DNA of 64,000 nucleotides from the NCBI RefSeq assembly GCF_965221685.1, contig NZ_OZ244907.1; one strand, written 5' to 3'. This DNA is from Palauibacter sp022826685 (lineage in GTDB: Bacteria; Gemmatimonadota; Gemmatimonadetes; Palauibacterales; Palauibacteraceae). The translations under genes and the position numbers were made by a program. Shown here one piece after another: positions 9,201-17,511 of the stretch; within the stretch, counting starts at the first letter, position 1; the number at the start of each line of letters is the position of its first letter. The notes beneath the pieces are model-generated. The model did not search any database, was not told the origin of the DNA, and was given only the letters and a program-made list of their open reading frames with translations.

Positions 9201-10907
9201 ACCCTCGAGGTTGTTGCGGTTGAGGTACAGCTGTTCCAGAAGGGCCAGGTTGCCGAGTTCCGGCGGGATCTGATCCTCGAGGCTGTTGCGGTAGAGGTAC
9301 AGCCGTTGCAGACCGGACAGACGGCCCAACTCCGGCGGGATCGGCCCCGTCAGTTTGTTGGCGGAAAGGAGCAGTGACGTCAGACGGGGCAGGCCTCCGA
9401 GTTCCGGCGGGATCGGCCCTGTCAGGGCGTTCCCATGGAGGTTCAAGGACTCAAGGCGGATGAGGTCTCCGAGTTCCGGTGGGATCGGTCCCGTCAATCG
9501 GTTTCGTTCGAAACTCAGCACGGTGAGGTGCGTGAGTCGACCCAGTTCCGGCGGGACCGAGCCTGTCAGGCCGTGCGACGTACGCGTTGCGTTCTCGCGA
9601 TCGGACGTGCCTTCGAGGACAAGCTCTACGACCCGTCCTTCTCCATCCGTGACGACGCCATGCCAGTCGTCGAGCGGGGCATCCGTGAGCCAGTTCTCGC
9701 TGTTGACCCAGTTCGGTCCGTTCGTCGCCCGATAGAACGCCTCCAGCGTCGCCCGGTCCGAGTTCGCGACCGCGATCAGGGCGGTGCCCCGCGCGCTTCC
9801 GGCCGTGGCGGTGATCGTGGCTTCGCCCGCGGCGATGCCATGTACGAGACCCGATGAGTCCACCGTCGCCACCGATCGATCGCTTGACGACCAGTTGAAC
9901 TCCACTCCCAGCACCGCGCGGCCGTTTTCGTCGAATGCTTCCGCGGTGAACCGCAGCGTGTCACCCGGCGCGATCGTCGCCGCCGCCGGCGACACCACCA
10001 CCGAGTCTGCCGATTGCGTCACGGTCACGACCGCCTCGCCGGCCGCCCTGCCCACCGCCGCCGTCACCGTGGTCGCGCCGGCACCCACGGCCCTGACCAG
10101 TCCCAGCGAATCCACCGTCGCCACCGCGGCGTCGCCGCTCGACCACGCGGTCGCCACGCCCGGCAACACGCGTCCGTCGCGGTCGAGAACCTCCGCCGAC
10201 AGCCGGACCGACTGGCCGAGAGCGGTGAACCGCACCGTGTCCGGCCGCACCGTCACCGCGCCAACCGCCGGGATGACCACCAGCCCCGCGCTCCCCGAGA
10301 CGCCCGACGACGCGGCCGTCACCACCGCCGTGCCCACCGCGACCGCCGTCGCCAGCCCCGATTCGTCCACGTCGACCACCGACGCGTCGCTGGAGGACCA
10401 GGCGAACGGCGCCTCCTCCACGGCGTGTCCGTTCGCGTCCGTCGCCGCGGCGACCAGGCGCAGCGTGTCCCCCACCTCCAGCCAGTCCGCGGGCGATGTC
10501 ACGGTCACCGCGCTGACTTCCTGGGCTACCGTCAGCGAGGCGCTTCCCGACGCGTCGCCCGCAGTCGCGGTGATGGTTGCCGTGCCGTTGGTCACCGCCG
10601 TCGCCAGCCCAGTCGCGTTCACGGTTGCCACTGCGGGTGCTTCGCTCGCCCAGGTCACCGCGGCTCCCGCCAGCGTCCGCCCGTTCTGGTTGCGCACTTC
10701 GGCCGTCAGCTGGACGGTCGCGCCCACCGCCGTCAACTCGGTCGTGGCCGGGCTCACCGACACGGTTGTGCGCCGGGGGGCGGGAGGAGGATCGGGCGGG
10801 GGCGGCGGAGCCGGAGCCGTCGCGGAATCGCCGCAGGACAGGACCACGAGGAGCGAAAGGCCTATCGCGATGCCGCGCCGATTCGGGCGGATCTTCGAAG
10901 CTGCCAC
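6234..10907 (-). CDS. giant Big2/leucine-rich-repeat lipoprotein with metzincin-like protease
   Basis: 1557-residue surface lipoprotein. The signal ends in the lipobox LSC (Cys25), followed by a Pro-rich spacer. Four bacterial Ig-like Big2 domains fill about 47-380. Three LRR modules follow (from about 381, 663 and 794), each opened by a cap of the DRATLEAFYRATNGPNW / WHGV type and built of 24-residue plant-like repeats (LTGPIPPELG). From about 1072 comes a protease-like region with HELGH at 1313-1317, the third zinc His at 1323 (HExxHxxxxxH) and a candidate Met-turn LMSYC at 1362-1366. The metzincin Gly after HExxHxx is Asn here. Likely an adhesive or recognition molecule carrying a secreted zinc peptidase; the target is unknown. 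Confidence 0.8.
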   Translation of the reverse strand: MAASKIRPNRRGIAIGLSLLVVLSCGDSATAPAPPPPPDPPPAPRRTTVSVSPATTELTAVGATVQLTAEVRNQNGRTLAGAAVTWASEAPAVATVNATGLATAVTNGTATITATAGDASGSASLTVAQEVSAVTVTSPADWLEVGDTLRLVAAATDANGHAVEEAPFAWSSSDASVVDVDESGLATAVAVGTAVVTAASSGVSGSAGLVVIPAVGAVTVRPDTVRFTALGQSVRLSAEVLDRDGRVLPGVATAWSSGDAAVATVDSLGLVRAVGAGATTVTAAVGRAAGEAVVTVTQSADSVVVSPAAATIAPGDTLRFTAEAFDENGRAVLGVEFNWSSSDRSVATVDSSGLVHGIAAGEATITATAGSARGTALIAVANSDRATLEAFYRATNGPNWVNSENWLTDAPLDDWHGVVTDGEGRVVELVLEGTSDRENATRTSHGLTGSVPPELGRLTHLTVLSFERNRLTGPIPPELGDLIRLESLNLHGNALTGPIPPELGGLPRLTSLLLSANKLTGPIPPELGRLSGLQRLYLYRNSLEDQIPPELGNLALLEQLYLNRNNLEGRIPPELGNLSRLTWLSFSRNNLHGPIPPELGNLSHLERLYLYRNNLEGTIPPSLLQLANLERLDFRWNDGLCAPGTAPFAAWLEDIEDSEGPFCNQADRKALEDLHESAGGSNWRDSDAWLATQALEEWHGVAADSLGRVTELDLAGNGLTGELPHSLGDLDKLTLLRIGDNELSGRLPLGWTALPLVEFHYAGTRLCVPDDDAFLNWLNGISTHEGTGVACEDLSDRDILEVFYEATGGPNWRNNDNWLTDAPLDAWYGVEADTSGRVRELSLQSNGLAGRIPAAFGQLQQPVGLNLHGNALTGMIPPELGDLSALRWLYLSANDLTGPIPPELGNLFILQSLLLYDNDLQGPIPPELGNLISLRRMYLYENHLEGPIPPALGNLARLERLRLYHNNLTGPIPPQLGRLSILQQLLLDGNELSGPVSAELAALTRLRELRLSNNAALEGPLPVRLTALDRLEEFLAGGTGLCAPSDPDLQAWLRGIGNRRIAPCGGEEPPAAYLTQAVQSLKFPVPLVAGAKSLLRVFPTAERSTFAGIPPVRARFFIDGRETHVQDIPGQSAPIPVEVEEGRLSTSANAEIPGWVVQPGLEMMMEIDPEGTLDPALGVARRIPATGRLAVEVRAMPPLDLTLIPFVWTETRDPSIVDVVGAMAADPGNHERLAPTLALLPIGDLAVTAHEPVLSSSNNAYTLLSQTQMIRTVEGGDGHYKGMMMPPVTGAAGVADRPGWSSFSQPYPDVIAHELGHNFNLQHAPCGNPAQVDPSFPYPDGSIGAWGYDFGSGLVPPSIPDLMSYCGPPDGISDYHFTRALRFRSRESESATAADRLPPTRTLLLWGGAGADSVPFLEPAFVVDAPPQLPRPGGDYRLSGRSADGAELFSLTFDMPEVADGDGGSSFAFALPVRGGWAGNLANIVVTGPGGSATLDGDSNVPMALLRNPRNGRVRAILRDLAPSIATQAAAEAEVARAEGLEVLFSRGIPGREAWRE

Positions 10908-10929
10908 GCCGAGCGCCTTCAGCGGACTC

Positions 10930-11394
10930 TCAGCCGGTGAGGTGCGGGTCGCGGAAGAACCGGGGATAGAGGAGCGCGTTGGCGAGCGCCACGACGGTGA
11001 AGACGATGAGCGCGTCCACCATGCTCCAATAGTAGAAGGGCCGGATCCCGTCCACGTAGTGGTTCATGTAGACGGCGGCCAGCGCGCAGAAGAAGGCGGC
11101 CATCAGCAGGTAGCTCTTCAGACTGCGCACCCAGATCGAGCCCCGCAGCACCGGGTTCAGCAGATGAAAGACGACGGCGGCGACGAACCACATCGCGTAG
11201 TTGTACCCCAGCGAGATCATGAAGTCGGTGGTGGTGAAATCCTGGTCGAACGCCTCGGGGAAGAGCGGCATCGGGCGATGCATGGGTTCCATGATCGTGA
11301 AGCCCTCGATCCAGCCGCCCACGGTGTAGCGCACGGCGTTCAACAGCACGACGAGGGCTGCCAGCTTCAGGATCGTCTTCACGGTGTTCGTCAC
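10930..11394 (-). CDS. four-helix integral membrane protein, unknown
   Basis: 154-residue protein with hydrophobic segments near 6-24, 58-80, 90-110 and 122-142. No family motif is recognised and no catalytic residues stand out; a loop is rich in Met, Pro and Asp (residues 34-52). GTG start with GGAAAG upstream. The stop lies 22 bases before the start of the LRR lipoprotein gene on the same strand, so the two may be co-transcribed. Diverges from surE. Confidence 0.55.
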   Translation of the reverse strand: MTNTVKTILKLAALVVLLNAVRYTVGGWIEGFTIMEPMHRPMPLFPEAFDQDFTTTDFMISLGYNYAMWFVAAVVFHLLNPVLRGSIWVRSLKSYLLMAAFFCALAAVYMNHYVDGIRPFYYWSMVDALIVFTVVALANALLYPRFFRDPHLTG

Positions 11395-11408
11395 CTTTCC
11401 GCGGATCG

Positions 11409-11434
11409 CTCCCGGCGAGACTATTCGTCGGGAG
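11409..11434. promoter_or_regulatory. 10-bp-arm inverted repeat in a divergent gap
   Basis: CTCCCGGCGA and TCGTCGGGAG flank a six-base loop, pairing with one G-T mismatch, between the membrane protein gene and surE. It could be an operator or a leader hairpin; there is no U-tract for a terminator. Confidence 0.35.
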
Positions 11435-11489
11435 TTTCCGGAACAACACAGGACACGGGAATGAGCGAAGAAATGAGCGGGGGCTTGCG

Positions 11490-12413
11490 ATGAAGGCCAG
11501 GAAAGCGGCGAGACGGGCGTTGGCGGCGGTCACGTGCGGCGGGGTTCTCGCGTGCGGCGGCGGGGCGGGGTCGGAGGCGCCGGCGAGCGCCCCCGACGGC
11601 ACCTCTCCCTACCACATTCTCGTCACGAACGACGATGGCATCGATTCTCCCGGCATCCAGGCGCTCGCGACGGCCCTGCGGGCGGTCGGCGAGGTGACGG
11701 TGGTGGCGCCGTGCGGCCAGCAGAGCGGGACGAGCATGAGCATCACCATTGACCAGGAGTTCCGCGTCCAGACCACGCCGGCGGGGAGTTGCGTGAACGC
11801 CACGCCGGCGAGCGCCGTCCGCCTCGCCGTCAGCGAACTCGCGCCGGAATCCGGCTTCGATCTCGTCGTGAGCGGGATCAACATCGGCGCGAACGTCGGA
11901 GAAATCTCGCACATGTCCGGGACGGTGGGGGCCGCGATGATGGGGGCATACCTGCGGATGCCGGCGGTGGCGGCCTCGCGGGACGGGTCGCCGGGCGGGT
12001 TCGAGCACGCGGCCGGCATCGTCGCCCGTTTCGTCGCCGAACTGCGGCGCCGGGGACCTGAGGTCGGCATCGTCTACTCGCTCAACTTCCCCGCCGCGAC
12101 GGCGGCCGACACGCGCGGCATCGCGGCCCGGCCCATGGGCGGCAGCTACTTCGACATCGACTACGAGGAGGTCACCGGGGAGCCGAGCGAGGAGGGCGGC
12201 ATCGCCGAAGACGCGGAGGGCGAGCGTCGGTTCCGCTCCGTGTTCGTCCCGCCCGATCCCCCCCCGGCGGGGAGCGACACCGAAGCGTACAACGATGGCC
12301 TCGTCACGATCACGCCGCTCCGCTTCGACTGGACGGACCGAGCCACCGTCGAGGCCCTGGAGGGTTGGGATCTGGACGCGCTGCTCGAGGACGGAGGGGA
12401 CGGGGGTAGCTGA
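11490..12413 (+). CDS. surE: SurE-type 5'/3'-nucleotidase with lipoprotein signal
   Basis: SurE family survival-protein phosphatase, normally a cytoplasmic metal-dependent nucleoside monophosphatase. The signature is complete: ILVTNDDGIDSPGI with the metal-binding Asp pair (about residues 49-50), the Ser/Asn loop GQQSGTSMSIT and the downstream VSGINIGANVG. Unusually the core is preceded by about 22 residues of signal ending in LAC, then a Gly/Ala/Ser-rich spacer, predicting a periplasmic lipoprotein. It converges on the deoxyhypusine-synthase-like gene (12 bases between stops). An extracytoplasmic role in nucleotide scavenging is inference. Confidence 0.85.
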   Translation: MKARKAARRALAAVTCGGVLACGGGAGSEAPASAPDGTSPYHILVTNDDGIDSPGIQALATALRAVGEVTVVAPCGQQSGTSMSITIDQEFRVQTTPAGSCVNATPASAVRLAVSELAPESGFDLVVSGINIGANVGEISHMSGTVGAAMMGAYLRMPAVAASRDGSPGGFEHAAGIVARFVAELRRRGPEVGIVYSLNFPAATAADTRGIAARPMGGSYFDIDYEEVTGEPSEEGGIAEDAEGERRFRSVFVPPDPPPAGSDTEAYNDGLVTITPLRFDWTDRATVEALEGWDLDALLEDGGDGGS

Positions 12414-12425
12414 AGCCGGCGCCGC

Positions 12426-13514
12426 CTACCAGCCGAGGACGTAGCCGAACACGAGCGGGGCGACGATCGTCGCGTCGGACTCGATGACGAACTTCGGCGT
12501 GTCCACGTCCAGCTTGCCCCAGGTGATCTTCTCGTTGGGGACGGCGCCGGAGTACGACCCGTAGCTCGTCGTGGAGTCGCTGATCTGGCAGAAGTACGCC
12601 CAGTAGGGGCAGTCGCGGCGAAGGTCCTGCCGGATCATCGGGACGACGCAGATGGGGAAGTCGCCCGCGATCCCGCCCCCGATCTGGAACAGTCCGACCG
12701 GCTGCGCGTCCGCGTCGGTCGGCGGCCGGTCCGCCGCGAGCGGTTCACCCTCCGCAGGTGGCTCACCCTCCGCGGCCGGTCGGTCATCTCGTCCGGTGTC
12801 GATGTGCGGGAGGTCCTCGACCGCACGGCCGGTGCTCGTGCGCGCGTACCACTCGGCGAGCGCTGCCATGTACTCCGTGCCTCCGAGGACGGGTCCGGGG
12901 CGGCCGAGTCCGCCGGCGAGTTGTTCCGCGACGAGGACGTTGCCCAGCGTGGAGTCTTCCCAGCCCGGGACGAACAGGGGGAGATCGGCCTCCGCGGCGG
13001 CCGCGAGCCACGAATCGGCCGGATCGATCTGGTAGCTGTCCGCGAGCGTGCGGTCGCGGATCAGTTGGTAGAGGTACTCGTGTGGGAGCCGGCGCTCGCC
13101 CGCGGCGTCGCCCGCCCGCCAGAGTTCGCGCAGCGGCGCCTCGACGGCACGGAACGCCTCGGCCTCCGGGATGCAGGTGTCGGTGATCCGGTTCAGTCCC
13201 CGTCGTTCGAAATCCTTCTCCTGTTCGGCCGTGAGCGCGCGCCAGTCCGGGATGCGCCGGTAATGGTCGTGCGCCACGAGGTTGAAGAGGTCCTCCTCGA
13301 GGTTCGCGCCGGTGGCGCAGATCGCGTGCACCTTCCCGGCCCGGATCATCTCCGCGAGGGAGAGCCCGAGTTCCGCCGTGCTCATGGCGCCCGCCAGCGT
13401 GAGGAGCATCCGTCCTCCGCCGTCGACCAGTTCGCGGTAGGCCTCGGCGGCCGCCCTCAGCGCCGCCGCGTTGAAGTGGCGGTAATGACGGTCGATGAAA
13501 TCGGTGAGCGTCAC
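12426..13514 (-). CDS. deoxyhypusine synthase-like (homospermidine synthase-like) protein
   Basis: About 362 residues from the GTG at 13514 (MTLTDFIDRHYRHFNAA). The deoxyhypusine synthase fold is shown by LTLAGAMSTAELG, ICATGANLEEDLFN, VPGWEDSTLGN, QIGGGIAGDFPIC and NEKITWGKL, where Lys334 matches the catalytic lysine. Bacterial members make homospermidine-type polyamines or have unknown amine-transfer roles, since bacteria lack eIF5A. An insert of about 25 residues rich in Glu, Pro and Ala precedes QIGGG. The open frame continues upstream only as an antisense shadow of the amidase, which fixes the start near 13514. It follows the amidase gene by 46 bases. Confidence 0.8.
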   Translation of the reverse strand: MTLTDFIDRHYRHFNAAALRAAAEAYRELVDGGGRMLLTLAGAMSTAELGLSLAEMIRAGKVHAICATGANLEEDLFNLVAHDHYRRIPDWRALTAEQEKDFERRGLNRITDTCIPEAEAFRAVEAPLRELWRAGDAAGERRLPHEYLYQLIRDRTLADSYQIDPADSWLAAAAEADLPLFVPGWEDSTLGNVLVAEQLAGGLGRPGPVLGGTEYMAALAEWYARTSTGRAVEDLPHIDTGRDDRPAAEGEPPAEGEPLAADRPPTDADAQPVGLFQIGGGIAGDFPICVVPMIRQDLRRDCPYWAYFCQISDSTTSYGSYSGAVPNEKITWGKLDVDTPKFVIESDATIVAPLVFGYVLGW

Positions 13515-13560
13515 GCTTCGGTTCCGGCGGTCGCGGGTGCGTTCGACGTCGCGGGCGCGC

Positions 13561-15234
13561 TCACACCCGGACGGTCGCCTGGAACGTCGGCGGCCGCCGG
13601 ACGTTCGTCGCCTGCTCGAAGCTGTAGGCGAGACGGATAAGCGTCGCCTCGCTCCACGCGCGGCCGCACAGCGACATCCCGACCGGGAGCCCCCGAATGA
13701 ACCCCATCGGCACGGACATGTTGGGGTAGGCGGCCATGGCCGGCGGCGTGGAGCAGCCTCCGCCACCTCCGCCCGAGGCATCGAGCGGATCCTGCATGGC
13801 GGGGATCCCGGCCGTGATCCCGACGAGCGCGTCCAGCCGGTGGTCGTCCATGGCCCGGTCGATCCCCTCGTCGCGGGAAAGGCGGTGGCTCGCGGCCAGC
13901 GCGTCGAGATACCGCTGGTCGGTGAGCGGCCCGCGCTCCTGCGAGCGCACGTGCAGTTCCTGTCCGTAGAGGGCGAGTTCGAGATCGTGGTTCGCCTCGT
14001 TGTACTCGATGAGTTCGGCAAGCGACCTGATCGGGGCGTCCGGGCCCAGCGACGCGAGGTAGGCGTTCAGATCCGCCTTGAACTCGTGGTACAGCACCTC
14101 CATCTCGTACTCGTTGCCGAACCGCAGTTCCTCCGGAAGCGTGACGGGGTCGACGACGGTCGCGCCCTCCGCCCGCATGACGTCGAGCGCCTCCTCGAAG
14201 AGGGCGTCGACGCGGCTGTCGAAGCCGGCGTACTCGCGCAGGACGCCGACGCGGGCGCCGTTGAGGCCGGCCGGGTCGAGCGCGCCGGTGTAGTCGGTCA
14301 GGAAGTTGCCCGCGCTCGCGGCGGTCAGCGGGTCGCGGGGGTCGACGCCGACCATCGTGCCGAGCATGATCGCGGCGTCGCGCACGGTGCGGGCCATGGG
14401 GCCGGTGCTGTCCTGGCTGTGGGCGATGGGGATGACGCCGCCCCGGCTGTGAAGGCCGATCGTGGGCTTGATGCCGACGAGGCAGTTGCGCGACGACGGG
14501 CCGACGATCGAGCCATCGGTCTCGGAGCCGATCGTCGCGACCGCGAGGTTGGCCGCGGCCGCCGACCCGGACCCGGAACTCGACCCGCCCGGGGTGCGGT
14601 CGAGCGCGTACGGGTTCGCGCAGAAGCCGCCCCGGCCGCCGTCCCACCCACGGCCGCTCCAGCCTGAGGCCCCGAACTCGAAGGACTTCCAGCCCGCCCA
14701 CTCGCTCATGTTCGCCTTGCCGAGCAGCAGCGCCCCGGCCGCGCGCAGCCGCGCCGCCACGAACGAATCCTGCGGCGCGATCGACCCGAGGAGCGCCGTC
14801 GACCCGGCCGTCGTGGTCATCCCGTCCGCCGTGTCGACGTTGTCCTTAAGAAGGATGGGGATGCCGTGCAGCGGCCCCCGCGGTCCCGAGGCCTGGAACT
14901 CCCGGTCGAGTTCGTCGGCGATCTCCAGCGCGTCGGGGTTCGTCTCGAGCACCGCGAACAGGCGCGGCCCCTGCCGGGTCAGCGCCTCGATCCGCTCCAG
15001 GTACATCTCCGTGATCGATCGGCAGGTGTACTCCCCCGACCGCATCCCCGCGTGGACCCCGTCGATCGTGATCTCGTCGAGCGCGAAATCCGGCACGTCA
15101 ACCGAGGTTTCGTCCGCCGATCCCCCGGATCCCGATGGCGAGTCGTCGCCCCGCGGCGCGCAGCCGCCGAGGGAGAGCAGGGCGCCGGCCGCCACGCCGG
15201 TGCCGAGGAAGGTGCGCCGATCCATTTCACTCAT
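13561..15234 (-). CDS. Tat-exported amidase-signature lipoprotein
   Basis: 557-residue amidase-signature hydrolase of carboxamides. The N-terminus has the twin-arginine motif RRTFLG and a lipobox-like LGGC, predicting Tat export and lipidation. The catalytic Ser-cisSer-Lys elements are present: HGIPILLKDN with the Lys, GGSSSGSGSAAAAN, and the nucleophile loop GSETDGSIVGPSS. Chosen start: ATG 15234, with in-frame Met codons at 15243 and 15225 as alternatives; the open frame further upstream has no signal. Likely hydrolyses amide or peptide-amide substrates outside the cytoplasm. A second secreted amidase lies at 29-31 kb. Confidence 0.85.
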   Translation of the reverse strand: MSEMDRRTFLGTGVAAGALLSLGGCAPRGDDSPSGSGGSADETSVDVPDFALDEITIDGVHAGMRSGEYTCRSITEMYLERIEALTRQGPRLFAVLETNPDALEIADELDREFQASGPRGPLHGIPILLKDNVDTADGMTTTAGSTALLGSIAPQDSFVAARLRAAGALLLGKANMSEWAGWKSFEFGASGWSGRGWDGGRGGFCANPYALDRTPGGSSSGSGSAAAANLAVATIGSETDGSIVGPSSRNCLVGIKPTIGLHSRGGVIPIAHSQDSTGPMARTVRDAAIMLGTMVGVDPRDPLTAASAGNFLTDYTGALDPAGLNGARVGVLREYAGFDSRVDALFEEALDVMRAEGATVVDPVTLPEELRFGNEYEMEVLYHEFKADLNAYLASLGPDAPIRSLAELIEYNEANHDLELALYGQELHVRSQERGPLTDQRYLDALAASHRLSRDEGIDRAMDDHRLDALVGITAGIPAMQDPLDASGGGGGGCSTPPAMAAYPNMSVPMGFIRGLPVGMSLCGRAWSEATLIRLAYSFEQATNVRRPPTFQATVRV

Positions 15235-15428
15235 GGTTCCCATCCTGTTTCCCCGCCTGCCGGGCTCGGGCGAAGACCTCGACCCCGAGTCGACCCGCCA
15301 GGTCGATGGAGGCATCATGGAAGCCGCTTCGACCAACGGTCAATGAGTCCGCCCCGCCCCCGGCCCATTGACGCCCGCCCGCGTAACGCTCCACCGTCCA
15401 AAGCCACCCCTCCCGGAAGGAGATGCGG

Positions 15429-17018
15429 ATGAAGGACACCGTCAGACGCCCCGGCGTCCCGCGGCTTGGTTTCGCCCGGCCTGGCGCCCTCCGGCTCGGC
15501 GTTGCCGCCCTCGGCATGCTGGCCCTCGGCGCGGCCGATGTTCGCGGCCAGACGGTGCCCGACTTCTCGTCCGTGCGGAGCGAGATCCGGAGCGCGCTCG
15601 TGGCCTGGGATCAGCCCTCCATGGCGGTCGCCGTCGCAGTGGGCGGGGAGGTCGTGTGGGAGGAGGGGTTCGGCTGGGCGGATCGGGAGCGGCGGATCCC
15701 GGCCACGGAACACACGATGTACTCGCTCGCCTCGATCTCGAAGCCGATCACGGCGACGGGCCTCATGATCCTCGTGGAACGGGGCCTCGTAGACCTCGAC
15801 GCGCCGGCGAACGACTACCTGGGCCCGGCGAAGATCGAGGGGCGGGCCTGGGACGCGGCAGGGGCCACTGTGCGGCGCGTGGCGAGCCATACGGCGGGAC
15901 TCCCCCTCCACTACCAGTTCTTCTACGAGGACGAACCGTACCGGCGGCCGCACATGGACGAGACGATCCGCCGCTACGCGAACCTCGTGACGGCGCCGGA
16001 TGAACGCTGGAACTACTCGAACCTCGGCTACGGGATCCTGGACTACATCATCGAGCGCGTCTCGGGACAGTCGTACATGGATTTCATGCGCGACGAGGTG
16101 TTCCAGCCGCTCGGACTCACCCGGACCTCCGTCGATATCGGCCCGGGGCTCGAGGACTTCACGGCGACGCGCTACGCGACGGACCAGAGTCCGATCCCGT
16201 TCTACGACTTCGACCATCCCGGCGGCTCCGCGGTGTTCAGCAGCGCCCACGACCTCGTCCGCTTCGGGATGTTCCACCTCGGCCACGACCTCGATCATCA
16301 ACGGAGGATCCTCTCGGACGCCTCGATCGAGGCGATGCGGCGGCCGATCCGGGAGAGCGCGCCCGACAACGCGTACGGCATCGGGTGGACGATCCGGGAC
16401 CTCCCCGGCGGCCTCACGCTCCAGCGCCACGGCGGCGGGATGGGCGGCGTCCGCACGGAACTCGCCATCGCCCCGGAGGAGAACGCGGCGGTCGTCGTCC
16501 TCTCGAACTCGGCGACGCCCCTCACCGGCTACATCTCGAACCTCATCTGGCACACGCTGTTCCCGGACGCCGTACCGAAGCCGTCGCGGCCGGAGGTGCC
16601 CGACCCGCACCGCCTGCAGCGCGAGGGGATCCTCGAGGACGCGACGGAGGGCCGGGCCCCGCTGATCGATTTCGCGCCCATGCCGGATCTCGCGGGGGAC
16701 TGGGTCGGCGAGGTGGACACGCACCTGGGCCCGCACCGCCTGGCGCTCGCGATCGACGACGACGGGCGCGTCCACGTCCAGTTGGGAGACGACCTGTGGA
16801 CGCTGCTCAACAACGCCCGCTTCGACGGGGAATACCTGCGCGGCGGCTTCCGGGGCGACATCGGCACCGAGGACGCGAACCGGACGGACTCCGTGCTGTC
16901 CCTCGAACTCAGGCTCAGGGGTGACGTGCTGAACGGCTCGGTCATCGCGATCACGCTCCCGAACGTGCGCCTCGGCAACGCGCTCACCCACTGGGCGGAG
17001 CTTCACCGACGCCGCTGA
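15429..17018 (+). CDS. exported serine hydrolase, class C beta-lactamase fold
   Basis: About 529 residues. The signal peptide ends near VRGQ, followed by a beta-lactamase-fold domain (penicillin-binding-protein, esterase or D-aminopeptidase type). The nucleophile motif SISK (SxxK, Ser102-Lys105) and the YSN triplet (in NYSNLGYG) are present, and HGGGMGG may stand for the third KTG-like element. A C-terminal domain of about 130 residues (lipocalin-like DUF3471 style) follows. GGAAGGAG at 15415-15422 abuts the ATG at 15423 but is six bases from the ATG at 15429, so I take 15429. The substrate could be a D-amino peptide or an ester. Confidence 0.8.
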   Translation: MKDTVRRPGVPRLGFARPGALRLGVAALGMLALGAADVRGQTVPDFSSVRSEIRSALVAWDQPSMAVAVAVGGEVVWEEGFGWADRERRIPATEHTMYSLASISKPITATGLMILVERGLVDLDAPANDYLGPAKIEGRAWDAAGATVRRVASHTAGLPLHYQFFYEDEPYRRPHMDETIRRYANLVTAPDERWNYSNLGYGILDYIIERVSGQSYMDFMRDEVFQPLGLTRTSVDIGPGLEDFTATRYATDQSPIPFYDFDHPGGSAVFSSAHDLVRFGMFHLGHDLDHQRRILSDASIEAMRRPIRESAPDNAYGIGWTIRDLPGGLTLQRHGGGMGGVRTELAIAPEENAAVVVLSNSATPLTGYISNLIWHTLFPDAVPKPSRPEVPDPHRLQREGILEDATEGRAPLIDFAPMPDLAGDWVGEVDTHLGPHRLALAIDDDGRVHVQLGDDLWTLLNNARFDGEYLRGGFRGDIGTEDANRTDSVLSLELRLRGDVLNGSVIAITLPNVRLGNALTHWAELHRRR

Positions 17019-17075
17019 CCCGGTGACCTTGGCGGCCGCGACCGGTTCAGGCGTCCGCAGGGTCCGGTCGGTAGA

Positions 17076-17510
17076 TCACGCCGCTGCCCACGGGTCCACG
17101 ATCTCGATTCCCATGTTCTCGAAATCGCGGACGTTGCGCGTGGCCACCGCCATGCCTCGAGACGCCGCGATCGCGGCAATCTGACAATCCGCCGGCGCGA
17201 CGGGCCGTCCGAGCGAACGGCGCATGGCGGCGATGTTTCCATATGCGCGCGCGGCGTCGCTGTCGAACGGCAGCACGCGATCCTCGAAGGCGTCGCGCAG
17301 CATCGCGTCGATCTCGAATACGAGCGTGTCCCGGCGTCGGCCGGCCGGGAGGATGGCGGCACCGTAGCGCAATTCGGCTTCGCCGATGGCGGAAAAGAAC
17401 AGGTCGTTCACGAAAAAGCCCGAGACCCAGGCTGCGACCGCCGGATCGGGCAACTTGCGGATCAACTCGGACACCACGTTGGTGTCCAGCAGCAGGGGCA
17501 AGGCGGTCAA
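17076..17510 (-). CDS. VapC/FitB-type PIN-domain toxin
   Basis: 144-residue PIN ribonuclease toxin. Acidic site residues are visible: Asp9 in LLLDTNVVSEL, Glu in GEAELRYG, Asp in PADCQIAAIA, and a terminal acidic patch near VRDFENMGI. It closely resembles FitB-type toxins. It starts with TTG, separated by one base from the stop of its antitoxin, so its translation depends on the upstream gene. A non-AUG start would keep toxin synthesis below antitoxin synthesis. Confidence 0.85.
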   Translation of the reverse strand: MTALPLLLDTNVVSELIRKLPDPAVAAWVSGFFVNDLFFSAIGEAELRYGAAILPAGRRRDTLVFEIDAMLRDAFEDRVLPFDSDAARAYGNIAAMRRSLGRPVAPADCQIAAIAASRGMAVATRNVRDFENMGIEIVDPWAAA

Positions 17511-17511
17511 C

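Noticed and set aside
6234..10907. CRISPR-like periodic repeats in the LRR region
   Set aside because: The periodicity is 72 bases of in-frame protein repeats without conserved repeats separated by unique spacers.
13515..14021. N-terminal extension of the deoxyhypusine-synthase-like frame
   Set aside because: It lies within the amidase gene on the same strand in another frame and reads Ser/Arg-rich low-complexity sequence.
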